From positions 1,694,001 through 1,758,000 of the forward strand of contig JAWQUS010000003.1 in NCBI GenBank assembly GCA_036365455.1: a stretch of 64,000 nt of DNA, written 5' to 3'. This document shows positions 22,196-34,020 of this stretch, in pieces. Origin of the DNA: Macrosoma leucophasiata (taxonomy: Eukaryota > Arthropoda > Insecta > Lepidoptera > Hedylidae). The notes below the pieces were generated by a model, which was not told the origin of the DNA, did no database searches, and saw nothing but the letters and a program-made list of their open reading frames with translations. Position numbers and translations under genes: made by a program. How positions within the stretch are numbered: the first letter of the stretch is position 1; each line of letters begins with the position of its first letter.

Positions 22196-23239
22196 AAATA
22201 TAATCTCTATAATGCATAAAGCTTTTAGCGACGTTTAATTATGTAGATGTTTAATAGACAGTTGGTAGGTACGTAATAAATACGTAGTACTATGTAGTTA
22301 TTAGCATCTTATGTTATTATAAATTCTATTTTCAATAAAATTGCATTAAATGATTTACGTATGAATAAATATATATAATTAATAGCATAAAATTATGATT
22401 CTCTTATCAATTATCAGTTTTTGCCGTGAGACAATGGAGACATACAATGGGAGTCGATTTTACGCAACCGCTGATAATATGAAATGTATGTTGCAATGTC
22501 TGTGTGCTGTCTCCGTTTCTTTACTATTGATAACAATATTCGTGACCCACAACTTGTAAGTTCACATTTACGACCCCACGTATCTACTCTTTGTTAATGA
22601 TAAACGGAAACGTTTTTTATGGCAAGCATGCAGTTATTGACATACATACAGTATTCTCACCACAATAACATAACAGTACAAAATTATGTTATTTGCAATA
22701 CAAAACATTCTGTCGTGTCATGTAATTTATTGTGGAGTCTGGAGGCTGAATTAAAGATATAAAAACCTGTTTTACAGGTCTCCAGGTCCACACCCTTCGG
22801 ATAATTTAGATGATTGTACATGTAGCAAATTTTTTTAAGAGTGTTATACATTATGTTAGAGGTGATTTTAATCCTATTACTATTACAATGTAAAATGTTC
22901 TAGTAGTTAAATCAAAGTTCACTAATACTAAAATCTAAAATTCATAATTTGCCAGTAAGTAGGTACTTATTTGGTATAAAAGTCAGTTAAGAGTGGAATT
23001 ATAATTGAAATTTTAGTTATCCACTTATTAAGCATTAGGGTGAATGAGATGTGTGTGTTTGTGTGTGTGTGAGTTATTTTAGAATTTTATTATAACATAG
23101 TCTAAACACCTTTTACCTTTTATTAACATTTATATTAGCAGACTGGGATTATTTCAACAATCATTATGTTTTAAGTGAATAATTTTTTAGAAGAAGTGTG
23201 ATGTGAGGATGATGTTACAAGTGTAGTGTCAGCAGTCCC
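22196..23239. other. AT-rich, no feature recognised
   Basis: Holds a short GT microsatellite at about 23050-23072. No coding signal. Confidence 0.55.
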
Positions 23240-23365
23240 TACTAATTTTATAAATGCGAAAGTAACTCTGTCTGTTTGTCTGTCTGTTACCTTTTCACGT
23301 CCAAACGACTGAACCGATTTTAATAAAATTTGGTACAGAGATAGAGTTAATATATTAAAATGTAT
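23240..23365 (+). mobile_element. Helitron-like fragment
   Basis: Sequence such as tttataaatgcgaaagtaac, tctgtctgtttgtctgtctg and cgactgaaccgattttaata is the usual left part of lepidopteran Helitron-like repeats. No CTAG end is seen. Confidence 0.45.
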
Positions 23366-24429
23366 TCGAAAGAGTAGTATACACATAAAATTGAAAAGTA
23401 TTAAAAATAACTGTACCGATCACACTGTCCATTGAATCTTCACTGAAAAACTGTTCAACGTATTTATATGATTATTTATTTGTTTATATCGCAGTGTGTC
23501 GGAGCGGAGCGTCAGAGTTGCATCGCGCGTGCACAAAGCTATTATTATAAAGTATCGACAAAGCGCGTCGCACAATGCGGCGCAAACAACCATTGCCTCT
23601 CGTACTATTTTCCCGCCATTGTCATGTTCCAGGGTTGCCAATGTCTTGAGAAATATCTCAGATATCTATTATAGATATAAACGCCACTAAATAAAATTGT
23701 TGTCAAATGCCAAGATTAATTATTGAACAGTTATGAATATATACGTTTATATCGATATACTCGTATTAATCGATTATGTACTGTATATAACTGGATTAAT
23801 TTTCCGAAAAAGTGAACATCCGTCGCCATTAGCAGTTAAGTATTATTGACTGCAATTAACTTATAAAATTACTCATCTTTGAAAATGACATTGAAAAGTC
23901 AATTAACCCGTCAGCTCGCGAGGAAAATACGACAATTTGATTTCAATTGTTCACACGCCTTCGGCGGTCTCTGGTGTCTTAGTTTTAGTTAATACTCGTA
24001 AAATGTCGTATCCACGTATTTTAAATTACTGCCGACTATTAATATTATTGTAGTCGACAGTATTATTTTAATTTGAGATGGTTATGATTTCAACTGGTTT
24101 ATTTCTGAGGCTAATGACTACTTATGGTACCGCGAGTTCACTTTCATTTTGTGAACATATTATTATGTGCGTATTAAAGATTCAATAACATGATTCTTTG
24201 TTTATATCGCCGTGTGGCAGCGCGGCCGAGTTAGTAGTTTTTTGTCATTTGGGACTAACTTATATTCCAACTTTTACACAGATTCCATTGTATTTTTTAA
24301 TATAATCTGCGGCCAAAGATTTCCCTCAATTATTCATTAGTGAATATATCTTGTAAATTTCTAAAAATGTTTTCCGAACACCCACGTCCCCCAATTAGTT
24401 CGGATAATCGACGCTCTACTGTATTTGAT
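23366..24429. other. No feature recognised
   Basis: AT-rich. Two similar phrases (ttatttgtttatatcgcagtgtg at about 23475 and tttgtttatatcgccgtgtg at about 24196) hint at an old duplicated repeat. Confidence 0.45.
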
Positions 24430-24625
24430 TTAGTATTTTTTTATATCGTAAAAATGACAGCAGCAGACGGGCCACCTGATGGGAAGTGATCGCCTATGAA
24501 CATTTACAACACCGGCAGGATGCCAACGCGCTGCCAGCCCTGAAGGACTCTTTTGACTTTTTGAGGAACCCCATATTGTAGCATTGAGGGTACACCTCAG
24601 ATAGGGGACACCACCTTGTTCCACA
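24430..24625 (-). mobile_element. LINE 3'-end-like fragment
   Basis: It starts with a T run (poly-A on the minus strand), then cagcagacgggccacctgat and gggaagtgatcgcc. It resembles the common lepidopteran LINE tail that reads gatgggaagtgatc..cgcc next to a T run. No coding sequence is retained. Confidence 0.55.
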
Positions 24626-25410
24626 ATTTATTTTACTTTACATGTATTTTTAAATAATTGCTAACAGGACAAAAGGAAAAGAAGATGGTTGAAGTGTCGA
24701 TCAGAAATAGAACAGGTAGGCGTGTCTTGATAACACTTCATTAAACCTCTTGAAATGTCACCGCGCCTACAGATACAGCCTGTTTAATTTGCATATAATG
24801 GCAGTTGTGCCTTGACATGTGTTATATCAAGTGAAATATTACCTTAAAATGGTCAGGTTCGTTTTGATCAGAAGCAGCGGACCTTGCAAGGTAGTATGAC
24901 AATGTAGAACTAATTCGCATTTAAATTACCCCGACAACAAACTAATATTCATTTATTTTTATTTAATTAAATTTGCTAAAATTTCACTTCATAGGGTTCC
25001 GTAGCCAATGACAAATCTGTCTCTCTGCCCGTCCATTCGTACGTCACTGACACTTTAAATCGAAACTATTCAGACTACCCTCTTTAAACTCCGTTGGTAG
25101 GTGTATTCTGTGAACCGTTTTACATTAAAAATAAATAATATGATATATATATTTATATATATAGCGATATATGAATAAATGCACCTCTATCTACTCCGTA
25201 AGGAATTGAGAAACATCATTACAATTCTGAAGTTCTATACATTGTAGAACTAACTTGTTTAAATACAGGGAGCCAAAACCAGAAACACACAAGTCTATAG
25301 ATATACTGTAATATGTTTTCAAACGGCAATATGTTTTCCTACTTAAGAAGGCTATCAATTTAACTCCTTCACACTTCAAGGGGGTGTAAATAAGCTTGTC
25401 GTGTAAAGGA
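24626..25410. other. No feature recognised
   Basis: AT-rich with a TA microsatellite at about 25140-25165. Confidence 0.55.
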
Positions 25411-25413
25411 TAA

Positions 25414-26012
25414 GGGTGCTTTTCCACCAGATATGTGCTATGCTACGTTGCTGTAAATGCGTTTGATATCTTCATATGAATATGATTGGTACATATCAAA
25501 CGCATAGCATATGGTGCACATAGCTTAGCACTAGTGGATACGGCTTCAACTAAGATATGTTTTTTATAGGTAAAGATGTATGCTATGGATACGTGCTATG
25601 AATGCGAGCTATGGATGCCTGCTATGGGCCATCGCGAGTGGTGTAACTACGAGTAGGTATGTGCAGAGCAGAGTACCTACAGTATGCCGCATCGTCAAAG
25701 CGCATCTTCCTCGTACAGCTTTTTTTTATATGATAAAAGTGGCAAACAAGCGTACAGTTCACATTGATGTTAAGTGATGACTGCAGCCTATAGACACTTA
25801 CACAATGACCAGAGGTCAAAATGCAGATGCGCTGCCACTCCTGAGGCATTATATGTTATGCCTCTGTGCTGGAAATTACAGGGCCGTAAAGAAAGTAAAG
25901 CCGTAAAGCAAACATAACTTAGTATTGGTGGAAATGGTCACATATTTTAGTGGCGTAGATCTCACATCTTCGCAACATAGCTGCACAGCACATCTCTGGT
26001 GGAATAGCACCC
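25414..26012. mobile_element. PIF/Harbinger-like foldback element K, holding a family A copy
   Basis: TAA lies at both edges (25411-25413 and 26013-26015). The ends are gggtgcttttccaccagata and (inverted) gggtgctattccaccagaga. It is 599 bp. A family A copy at 25732-25890 lies inside and is younger. An inverted pair (gcgtttgatatc / atatcaaacgc) near 25458-25505 adds internal structure. Confidence 0.83.
25732..25890 (-). mobile_element. Family A, 3' half, inside element K
   Basis: aaagtggcaaacaagcgtac to gaaattacagggccgta; 5'-truncated. Confidence 0.82.
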
Positions 26013-26270
26013 TAAATGGGACGTCGACAAGATAAATTACCCAATGCGGCTTGGGACTTGCCAAAACATGCCTTTGAAGCTCGGTGGCCACAGTTTAAAA
26101 CAATGCCGCAGTAAAACTTATCACAATTAGCTTATAACAGACTTTGTTATGAGACTTGAATATTATCCAAGCTGTTTCTATGATACAATGAGAGATTTTG
26201 CATCAGTAATGGTGGCGAAGACGTCGGTGTGCGACCACACCATTGCATAGTGGAGACTTGACATTGCCTG

Positions 26271-26624
26271 CCTCGTTGGCTCAGTGGTCGCAATCGCGAT
26301 GGTGAAGCCTGAGGTCCTGGTTTCGATCCCCAGGTCGGGAAAATCTCTTATTGGGTTCTTTCTGTGAGGAAATTGCCAGTAGTAGCCCGAAGCCTGGTCG
26401 TGCCTCGGAGAGCACGTAAAGCCGTCGGTCCTGCGCCCAATCTGTCTCCGGACGTGTCGGATTGACGTCCAATCGGGCTATGAGAGTGAGGGAATAGAGA
26501 GTGCACCTGTGTTTGCGCATACACTTGTGCACTATAATATCTCCCGCACAGTTGGCTAGTCTCCGTTGAGATTGGCCGCCGTGACCGAAATTCGGTCTGG
26601 GAGACATTATTATTATTATTGTAG
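26271..26624 (+). mobile_element. Third tRNA-headed SINE with (tta)n tail
   Basis: The head is tgcctcgttggctcagtggt with box B ctggtttcgatccccagg. The body includes gcctcggagagcacgtaaag and the tail ends tctgggagaca then ttattattatta. It shares the agcacgtaaagccgtcggtc motif with family E. Confidence 0.8.
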
Positions 26625-26639
26625 TCGAGAAGATATCTT

Positions 26640-26905
26640 CCTCTTATCGCCCTCTAGTGGAAAAGAACTCTTCCTCTCAGTCAGTGCAGTCTGTCAACAG
26701 AATAACGATCAAACCGTTACAATAGGACGGTAGTAAAAATAGGAACGCGGGATGGGGGCAGCAGCGTCAAATTACTGCCACTGCGATCGTCAATCCGCCT
26801 GCCAAGCGTGGCGATTATGACATATTCTCCGCTAATGACGCACACACTGTTCGTTTTTGGGGAAGGCTTTGTCCAGTAGTGGACGTCTTTCGGGAGTGAT
26901 GATGA
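26640..26905 (+). repeat. Family G repeat, uninterrupted
   Basis: From tcgccctctagtggaaaaga through gcgtggcgattatgacatat to tggacgtctttcgggagtga and tgatgatg. Confidence 0.78.
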
Positions 26906-26929
26906 TGAATGTAATGGTATTGTTGTGTA

Positions 26930-27180
26930 CAGTGCTTAACAATCAATATTGCACATCGAGCCTAGGAAGGAGACTTGCCCTTATTTCGGGTCTGTAGAGC
27001 GTTATCTCTTTCGCACCGTACCATTTGACGTTTGTCGAACATTTTGATCAAGTTTTGACCAATACCGGACTGTCAGTGCTTACGTAGGTAGTGTGCAACA
27101 GAGATAACACTCTACGAAGTCGAAACGAGCCGACCGTCTCTTTCGCAGGCTCGATGTGCAATATTTATTGTTGAGTACTG
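26930..27180. mobile_element. Mariner/Tc1-type foldback element
   Basis: TA lies at both edges (26928-26929 and 27181-27182). The ends are cagtgcttaacaatcaatat and (inverted) cagtactcaacaataaatat, continuing with tgcacatcgagcct in both arms. CAGT ends and TA duplication fit Tc1/mariner. It is 251 bp with no transposase. Confidence 0.85.
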
Positions 27181-27182
27181 TA

Positions 27183-27805
27183 ATGTTGTATAGATAGGCC
27201 TTGTATAGGGTCATGGTACACATCCATGATTCGTCAATTTCTTCAATTCAAAATAAGCGACGGCAAGCTATTTCCGAATACAAAAAAAGCAAAACCAAAA
27301 TCAAGCTAACTAGAAAAAAAATCGATTATCAGAATTATTAGAAACAATTTGAAGAAGTTTTTATGGCATTTATCGCACTTATATATCTAGCTTTACTGAA
27401 AGCAACGGTTTCGATACCAAATACTTACTACCGATATTTAAATATAATTCAAAATATCCCGAATATATAACTCAAGGATTTCGAAACTGTAGATCAAAAT
27501 CAAAGTGAAGTATTTCGCTGTTACAAAAGAAAATAAAATGTATGTAATTGCACGATTCAAGTGGCAACCCTAATTGACGTTACGGCGGAAGCGCGTCATT
27601 CGTGCCCGCCTTCATTAGATGCATTGTAGACGAAGTACACGATATCCGGCTTTTAAATTATCCCGAACGCGCCTAGTTACGTTTTTGTATGATTTTGTAC
27701 TTCGTTTTTAATATTTCATGGGATACTGTATTTCTTTTAACGCAAGATACATTAAATTAATTTGTCTTGCACCGTCTATACAAATAGCAGCGATAGTGCA
27801 ATAAT
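27183..27805. other. No feature recognised
   Basis: AT-rich intergenic or intronic sequence. Confidence 0.55.
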
Positions 27806-27913
27806 TTTACTGGTAGACTTCCAGTGTAAGGACTCGAGAGCGCAAGCACCACCGTATTATCTAATTTATCTGCCGCTACTAGGTAGTGTTCAGCACTATC
27901 ATATTCCGGTTTT
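27806..27913 (+). mobile_element. Family A, 5' part
   Basis: ttactggtagacttccagtg to cagcactatcatattccgg; the rest is missing. Confidence 0.75.
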
Positions 27914-28389
27914 TTTATGGGTTGCCAAAAGTAGTAATAATTGTAGAACATCATTTTTGATTAAAGGATTGGTTTGTGAAATATTAAACTTCGAATCAAA
28001 ATGCCATTTTTTGTTAGTGTCTGCTTCTCTGCCAGATGAACGGTGGGTTTGTGGAGGAACGGGTGGAAGTGTTCCTCCGGCGAAAAGGAAGGATCCTCTG
28101 GTAGCGCCTGGCGGGCCGCGGCCCAACGATTGACGTTGGGAAGTTGTATATATGCCAACTCTTGAGAAATCTTCGTATGTGCGATGTAATTCGCATGCAC
28201 GCCATCTATCGTACTAGACAAGCACTGTGTGGAGTGGACGCTACAGGTTCATCTGTAATCCGACATCTCTTTGGGTTTGTGAAAAAATCTAGGTAGTAAT
28301 GATCGTCAAAATTGTGGTAGTAGTTAGTATATATCATTATATCAGCCGAATCATGTGCATTGATGGACCAATGCCGCCCCATAAAGGAG

Positions 28390-28480
28390 ATATGCCATAA
28401 TCGCCACACTTGGCATACGGATTCGCGATTGCAGTGACGGTAGTTTGATCGCAGGATGCTGCTGCCCATCTTGCGTTATT
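28390..28480 (-). repeat. Family G fragment
   Basis: tatgccataatcgccacact, then gacggtagtttgatcgcagg. Confidence 0.65.
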
Positions 28481-28519
28481 AAAATTTGTATTAGGTATGG
28501 TGGTCACACCCTATGGGTG

Positions 28520-28674
28520 AAATTCACAGACTGCACTACGACTTTACTTTGAGAAAAGTATGCTTAGAACTGTCAAAACCCATACTGTACTGACAGTTCT
28601 ATGCATAGTACTGACAGTTATAAGCATACTTTGCTCAAAGTAAAGTCGTAGTGCGGTCTGTGAATCTCACACTT
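28520..28674. mobile_element. Second copy of the gagattcacagaccgcac foldback
   Basis: It has the same long inverted ends (gaaattcacagactgcacta; right arm gtagtgcggtctgtgaatct). The centre has a short duplication of cagttctatgcatagtactga-type sequence. The duplication at its edges is unclear. Confidence 0.75.
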
Positions 28675-28936
28675 CTGCGCGCTCCATCCATATTTTCTAT
28701 AGTTTGTGTTAATAGGATTTTTCAGATGAAACATTCTAATCACGTTAAAATTCAAACATAACCGAACGGGAATTGCGTCTAAAATTATTACAAGCATAAT
28801 AATTCACGCGAATCCGACGCTTCAAGTCGGATCTGCGATGATTAATAAAACGGTGGTTTATATAATGAAACAAAATTATAGGATTCTACATCTAATAGTA
28901 ATATTTTCGCTTATTATGTAAATTTTACTACTACTA

Positions 28937-29325
28937 GGCTACTGCCACGGTAGCCTAGTTGTAGCAGGCCACTACTACTACACTGGAGTCCTAGGTTCGA
29001 TCCCCTATCCCCCTTCGAGGGCCGTTATCTCTGGCTATATTGGGATTTTTAAATTTTCTGAAAGCTTCCCAGTACCTCGGAGTTCGGTAATATACCCGGA
29101 AATACCGACAGGCTCGCCACCTGTTGCATAGGCCAAAACGTTACCGACGTATCGTGGGTGTTTGCATGTATGCTTGAATTTACCATTGCCTAACCCTTGG
29201 GAAGGTCTCGGGCAATCGCTGGAAGAGGGCGGCCCAAGGCCGTTCGTTGTGGCAATCTTTGGGGCAGGCCTTTGTTCAGCAGTGGACGTCAAAGGGATGA
29301 TGATCCCTTTTGGGGATTACAGGCG
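28937..29325 (+). mobile_element. SINE B with nested LINE tail
   Basis: The head ggtagcctagttgtagcagg and box B aggttcgatcccc are followed by the body. Sequence 29201-29312 is a LINE-tail insertion. The SINE resumes with ggggattacaggcgtgaag. Confidence 0.82.
29201..29312 (+). mobile_element. RTE-type LINE tail inserted in SINE B
   Basis: The block (ggtctcgggcaatcgctgg...cggcccaaggccgttcgttg...cagcagtggacgtc...atgatgat) interrupts SINE B between its cctaaccctt and ggggattacaggcg segments, which are adjacent in uninterrupted copies. Confidence 0.78.
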
Positions 29326-29682
29326 TGAAGACAAATGTTGTTCCTGTCCAAAGCATTTTACTAATCCGCATATTAATAAAAGAAATTGAAAAACAAATTA
29401 CGAAACACAATTAATTAATTGCAAATCATATAATTTATGAGACATTTTTGTTTGTAATTTTCTTTTTCGGTCCTTCGAGCTCGACGTTGACGAAAAAAAC
29501 TTTATTTTTTAATTTAATCACGCAAATGAAAATGTATCTCCGTCGCAAACCGATGTAATGATAGCTATCATAATAGATTATGGCTAGGCAGACGTTGTGA
29601 CCGTGACCTTAAAGTAAATCCAGTGTATGGCTGATCTTCTTCATTCTTATGGATGACGAGATATGTCGGAACGTCCATAAGT

Positions 29683-29890
29683 GGTAGAGTGCCTGTGTAG
29701 GGACTCGAGGGCGTAGGCATCACCGCATTACCTAATCTATCTGCCGCAAAATGGTAGTGTTCAGCACTATCGTGTTCTCGTTCGATGGTAATGTATGGCC
29801 CCGCAAATATTACGGAGACAACAACTTAGGACTCAGGGATGGCACCGCATCATCTTTTTCATCTTTGGTTTTGTGCCACTTAACATTTAT
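29683..29890 (+). mobile_element. Family A repeat, tail lost
   Basis: ggactcgagggcgtaggcat...gccccgcaaatattacgga; the next A copy follows directly. Confidence 0.78.
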
Positions 29891-29898
29891 CTGATTTT

Positions 29899-30236
29899 TA
29901 CTGGTGGTAGAGCTCCAGTGACGGAGCTCGCGGGCGTAGGCACCACCGCATTACCTAATATACTTGCCGCTAAATGGTAGTGTTTAGCACTATCGTGTTC
30001 CGGTCAGGTGGTAATGTACGGCCCTGTAATTTCCGGCACAGAGGCATAACACCTTAGACCTCAGGAGTGGTAACGCATCTGCATTTTGACCTCGGTCTTT
30101 GTGTGGGTGTCTATAGGCTGGAGTCATCACTTAACATCAATGTGAACTGCATGCTTGTTTGCCACTTCCTTCACATAAAAAAAAAAAATCTGAACTGCAT
30201 GCTGGCTTGCCACCTCCATTACATACATGAAAGTGT
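29899..30236 (+). mobile_element. Family A repeat with duplicated tail
   Basis: Complete copy ending in an A run, then a second tail (ctgaactgcatgctggcttg ccacctcc...). Confidence 0.87.
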
Positions 30237-30382
30237 GTGTCAGCTCCGACGCACGACGTGTGCGTCAGTTTACTCGGTGTGCGTAAGGAGATCGTTAGTG
30301 TGCAGCCGAGTAAAACATGTCCGCTCGGTCGCAGCGCTCGCGGCGGAATCGCGCGTAACGCCTCAACTTTCGTGTTCCAATT

Positions 30383-30666
30383 GTTTTTTTTTTATGTAAT
30401 CGAAGTGGCAAACAAGCATGCAGATCACATTGATGTTAAGCGATGACTGCAGCCTATAGACACCCACACAAAGACCAAGGTCGAAATGCAGATGCGTTAC
30501 CACTCCTGAGACGTAGGTGTTATGCCTCTGTGCCGGAAATTACAGGGCCGTACATTACCACCTGACCGGAACACGATAGTGTTGAACACTACCATTTAGC
30601 GGCAAGTATCTTAGGTAATGCGGTGGTGCCAATGCCCACGAGCTCCGTCACTGGAGCTCTACCACC
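30383..30666 (-). mobile_element. Family A repeat, inverted neighbour
   Basis: Complete minus copy starting with a T run; it forms an inverted pair with 29899-30190. Confidence 0.87.
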
Positions 30667-31102
30667 ATTAGATACTCCTCATGAAAATTCTCAAATCGTT
30701 TCATAAGAAGTAAACTACAAAATACGTGTATATCTAATGGTGACTATACTTCGTAACTTTATATAGACCAGACAAAATTATTTAGACCGTCACATACTTA
30801 TAATACGTTCATCCAAGAGCTGTAATCCTCGTTATAAAACATTATCAGCATGCCAATGACTAAGCAGACATTCAGCTACTAACTGGGAACTTGCCGCTAG
30901 ACCATACAAGCACTTTATGCGGAAGTATTAAAAGCTATATTTGATTGATTACGGATAAGCAGCGAGTTCCCTGGCTCTACCTAATGATAGCTAGCTACTT
31001 GATTAATGATCTTGGCTATTAAACGGCAACCGGAACTTTTCGGCATCCTTTATATGAAAGTTAGGTACGTATTCATTAGAGATGCCACTGATATACGTAA
31101 CT
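30667..31102. other. No feature recognised
   Basis: No coding or repeat signal was seen. Confidence 0.55.
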
Positions 31103-31418
31103 GCCTCAGTAGCCTAGTGGTAGCAGGCCACTACTACTACCCTGGGATCCTGGGTTCTATTCCCGGGTCGGGTATATCTAATATATCTAATATAACAGTG
31201 TAAAATCCTTTATCTCTGGTTCTATTGGAATTTTTCCATTTTCTGGAAGGTTCCCAATATTCCGAAGTTTGGTAATGTGTCCGCAGATGTCAATAAGCCG
31301 GCCACCTGTTACATGGGCCAAAACGTAAATCGTGGGTGTTTGCGCATGTATGTTTGAATGCATGCATTTACCTGTGCCTACCCCTTCGGGGATTACAGGC
31401 GTGAAGTTTAGTACGTTT
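31103..31418 (+). mobile_element. SINE B, near full length
   Basis: The head is cagtagcctagtggtagcag with a slightly altered box B (gggttctattcccggg). The tail ends ccccttcggggattacaggc gtgaagtt. Confidence 0.83.
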
Positions 31419-32572
31419 ATCGATATACGGCATATTCAGACACTTTTTTAATATAATAAAGTGATTTATTTTTGTTTACTTTCTTACGAAGTGGAGAAGA
31501 TTCGATATCAGTACTCTTGCGTGAGGCAGCGGTGACGGCGTGGCCATGTTGAGTTCAGTCCGGTGTGACTATCCAGATTATCCTTTGTTCGGTCGGGGTC
31601 ACCAATTTAGGTGTGTGGTGTGAGTGTGCAGGTCACCTACTTAGTCCAGGAATGCGATAATTAAAAGTCTGAGCTCTACACTGAAATTACTCCAATTTAT
31701 TGCGAACACAAGTTACATGTTATGCGGACCGGACTGAACTGCCGGGCCGCGATGGCGTGGTACACAAATTGCACACGTCGCATCACGTCTTACAATTACT
31801 ACGTATATGTTAACCCCTACACCCTTAAGCTGACACTTACAAATTCAAAAACACTGGGTTCAAATTTCGTAAAATTCCGTCTTAGGTAGAAAGTGTGTCC
31901 TCAAAAGAATCCCTGTGCAAAATTTGACACTCCTAGCATTTATAATAACGAAGCTTCATACAAACTATCAATCTCTAAAACAATTTCTTAGGGGTCGAAT
32001 TCAACAAAATCCCGTCTTATGTCTCAAAAAGAACCTCCATGCAAAATTTGAAACTCCTAGGCGTTACTGTGTGACAAAACAAGCAACGTACATGACTTTA
32101 ATGATACATCATACAAACAGTGTTCGTTAATGTTATTATTTCGTCGTAAGAAAAAATATAAATATACCGACACGAACGTAAAAACGTTTCCTTGATCATA
32201 CGTTTACACCTGGCTGCGAAGAGGTGCGGCCAAGTGCGCAACGGCTGCCTAGATTTATCAGAGTCTTAACATATATTGCCATGAAGTGGACGATATTTTA
32301 TTAAAAAAAAGTCAACGAAATATTGTCCCAAAAATAAAAAAAATAAAAAAAAAATACTTGCGGCCACATTTCGTTAGGCAAACCTAGTGGATATATATTA
32401 TATTCTCTGGATCATAAATATGCGTAAAAAATAGGTTTGCAGCATAAAGTCGATAAACGAAATGTTTCTGTTATGGGATCTTAACCAATGAGATTTCGTG
32501 ATAAGTGAGTGACCTTTCGCTTTTATATATAGACAAAAACTTTTCTCATTTAATAAAATGTATGCAGTTACA
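31419..32572. other. Unclassified repeat-like sequence
   Basis: Phrases such as ttcaacaaaatcccgtctta and tgcaaaatttgaaactccta recur in altered form between 31860 and 32080, suggesting a decayed repeat. 31500-31800 is GC-richer. No frame of interest. Confidence 0.45.
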
Positions 32573-32648
32573 GGCCTCCCAAAAAGGGGAGAGACTCGTG
32601 CCCAGCTGTGGGACGTATAATGGGTTGCCATTATTATTATTATTATTA
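32573..32648 (+). mobile_element. Family E, 3' end
   Basis: ggcctcccaaaaaggggaga to gggttgcc plus an att-rich tail. Confidence 0.75.
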
Positions 32649-33131
32649 TGCAATTACAAATATGAAAATCACAATCAACGTATCCCACGGGAAGCGTAAA
32701 GCAAGGGATAATGAATTATACACTTGTGCTCCAGCTAGGCTCTATATTATAAAGTTCCCGACGTGGTGCGGTAGGCACTTATTAATGCCTTTGTCACACA
32801 ACGACGGAACGGGACGAAAGCGCGACTCAGCTGGACGGTACCATACTAAAAACAACGCCCAACTATGGATGTGAACATATTACATGAAAAAAATGTACTA
32901 AAAAATGAATAAGTCCGTGAAGTCGCTACGAAAAAGGCGAATTTAAAATTTAACCTAGAGATAGATTGTTATTACCATGTTCGTTACGAACACATTCTAT
33001 TTCCGTTCTGAATGCACGAACGCTCGCTGTGTATCATGTAACATTACTGGCCCCTCCGCAACACCTTAAGCCGAGGTTTGGACCCGCAGGGATCGCGCTT
33101 AGGGCGGTCATATAAAACTGCGATGCGATGC

Positions 33132-33149
33132 ACCTGCGCATCGCATTCA
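33132..33149 (+). repeat. Target-site duplication, left copy
   Basis: These 18 bp are identical to 39151-39168 and bound the Jockey-like element on its 5' side. They lie inside a palindromic foldback element. Confidence 0.92.
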
Positions 33150-34020
33150 TTCCGGTTCGTGCGCTCGTCCTGAACGCACGCTTCCATTGTTCTCGCTCTC
33201 CCTTCTGGTAGAGCGCTATCGCGAGTGTATTGTTCGCGAGTTTCGGCTTATCGCCGCCCTAATCTCCGATAACGACGGTTAGTCCTTGACCGACCGCCCG
33301 TTTCGTGGAATTGGGGTTTAAGCCCTAATTACCGATAACGACGATTAGTCCTTGACTAATCGTTGTTTCGTGGAATTGGGTTTAAGTCCTAATTACCGAT
33401 AACGACAGTCAGTCTTTTGACCGACCGCCGTGTTTCGAGGAATTGGGGTGTACGCAGTTCCTACCAGTTCCGAAGCGTCAACAATTAAACAACAAGTTGG
33501 CCCCCTCAGGGCAAGTCGGCTGAAACTTAACAGTGCCAACGAAACCGACTAAACGAAGACCCGTGACGTTGCTGCGCCCTTCAGGCTAAAGCGAAATCGG
33601 AAGTGTACGGTTAGAACAGAGGCATTTGGAGTGACCCCATAGTCTCTGCCGTACAAGTACTGACAGACAGACGTTACCTTAGGGCCCCTCGGCACATTAA
33701 GATTGGCCGAGGGCGATACAAGCTTAGGGCTCACCAGTAGGACACACCCTCCTCGCCTATCCCGGCGAGGAGGTAATTACACCTCACACACTCCCGGGTT
33801 GTCCCACCCGGGAGGTAGGGATAAATACCCCGCGTTTAATTTATAGGCGCGTTTAAACTCACGATTCCCCCGGGTTTGTTGTGGGTTCTTCCCGGGGAAC
33901 GTGTTCGATAACCGAACCCTCCTGTTTCGTGCGTTTTTAGGTCGAGATAGGGATAAAAACCACCAAGTCCGCAAACGTCCATTTCCCCCTTTCGCTGAAA
34001 TCCTTTTCTCCCCAGACAAC
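33150..34020 (+). promoter_or_regulatory. 5' UTR / presumed internal promoter of the Jockey-like element
   Basis: About 870 bp precede the ORF1 start. Jockey-clade elements use an internal promoter at their extreme 5' end (family knowledge), so it should lie at the left edge here, although no element is proven by sequence alone. The region holds three tandem ~65-bp repeats and is richer in GC than the flanks. A second in-frame ATG at 33901 would extend ORF1 upstream by 40 codons. Confidence 0.7.
33257..33449 (+). repeat. Three tandem ~65-bp repeats in the Jockey 5' UTR
   Basis: Units begin at about 33257, 33323 and 33387. Each contains a ccctaat-like start, ccgataacgac, a central hairpin, and gtttcgtggaattggg. 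In the middle unit the hairpin is perfect (acgattagt, loop ccttg, actaatcgt). The outer units have diverged in the arms. Such 5' UTR repeats may act as promoter modules or RNA structures. This is inference. Confidence 0.85.

Noticed and set aside
28020..28135. GC-rich block near 28.1 kb with overlapping frames on both strands
   Set aside because: No domain or RNA family recognised; too short to call.
31500..31800. Possible LTR (ggtcaccaatttaggtgtgt next to GC-rich sequence)
   Set aside because: No second LTR, primer site or gag-pol coding sequence was found.
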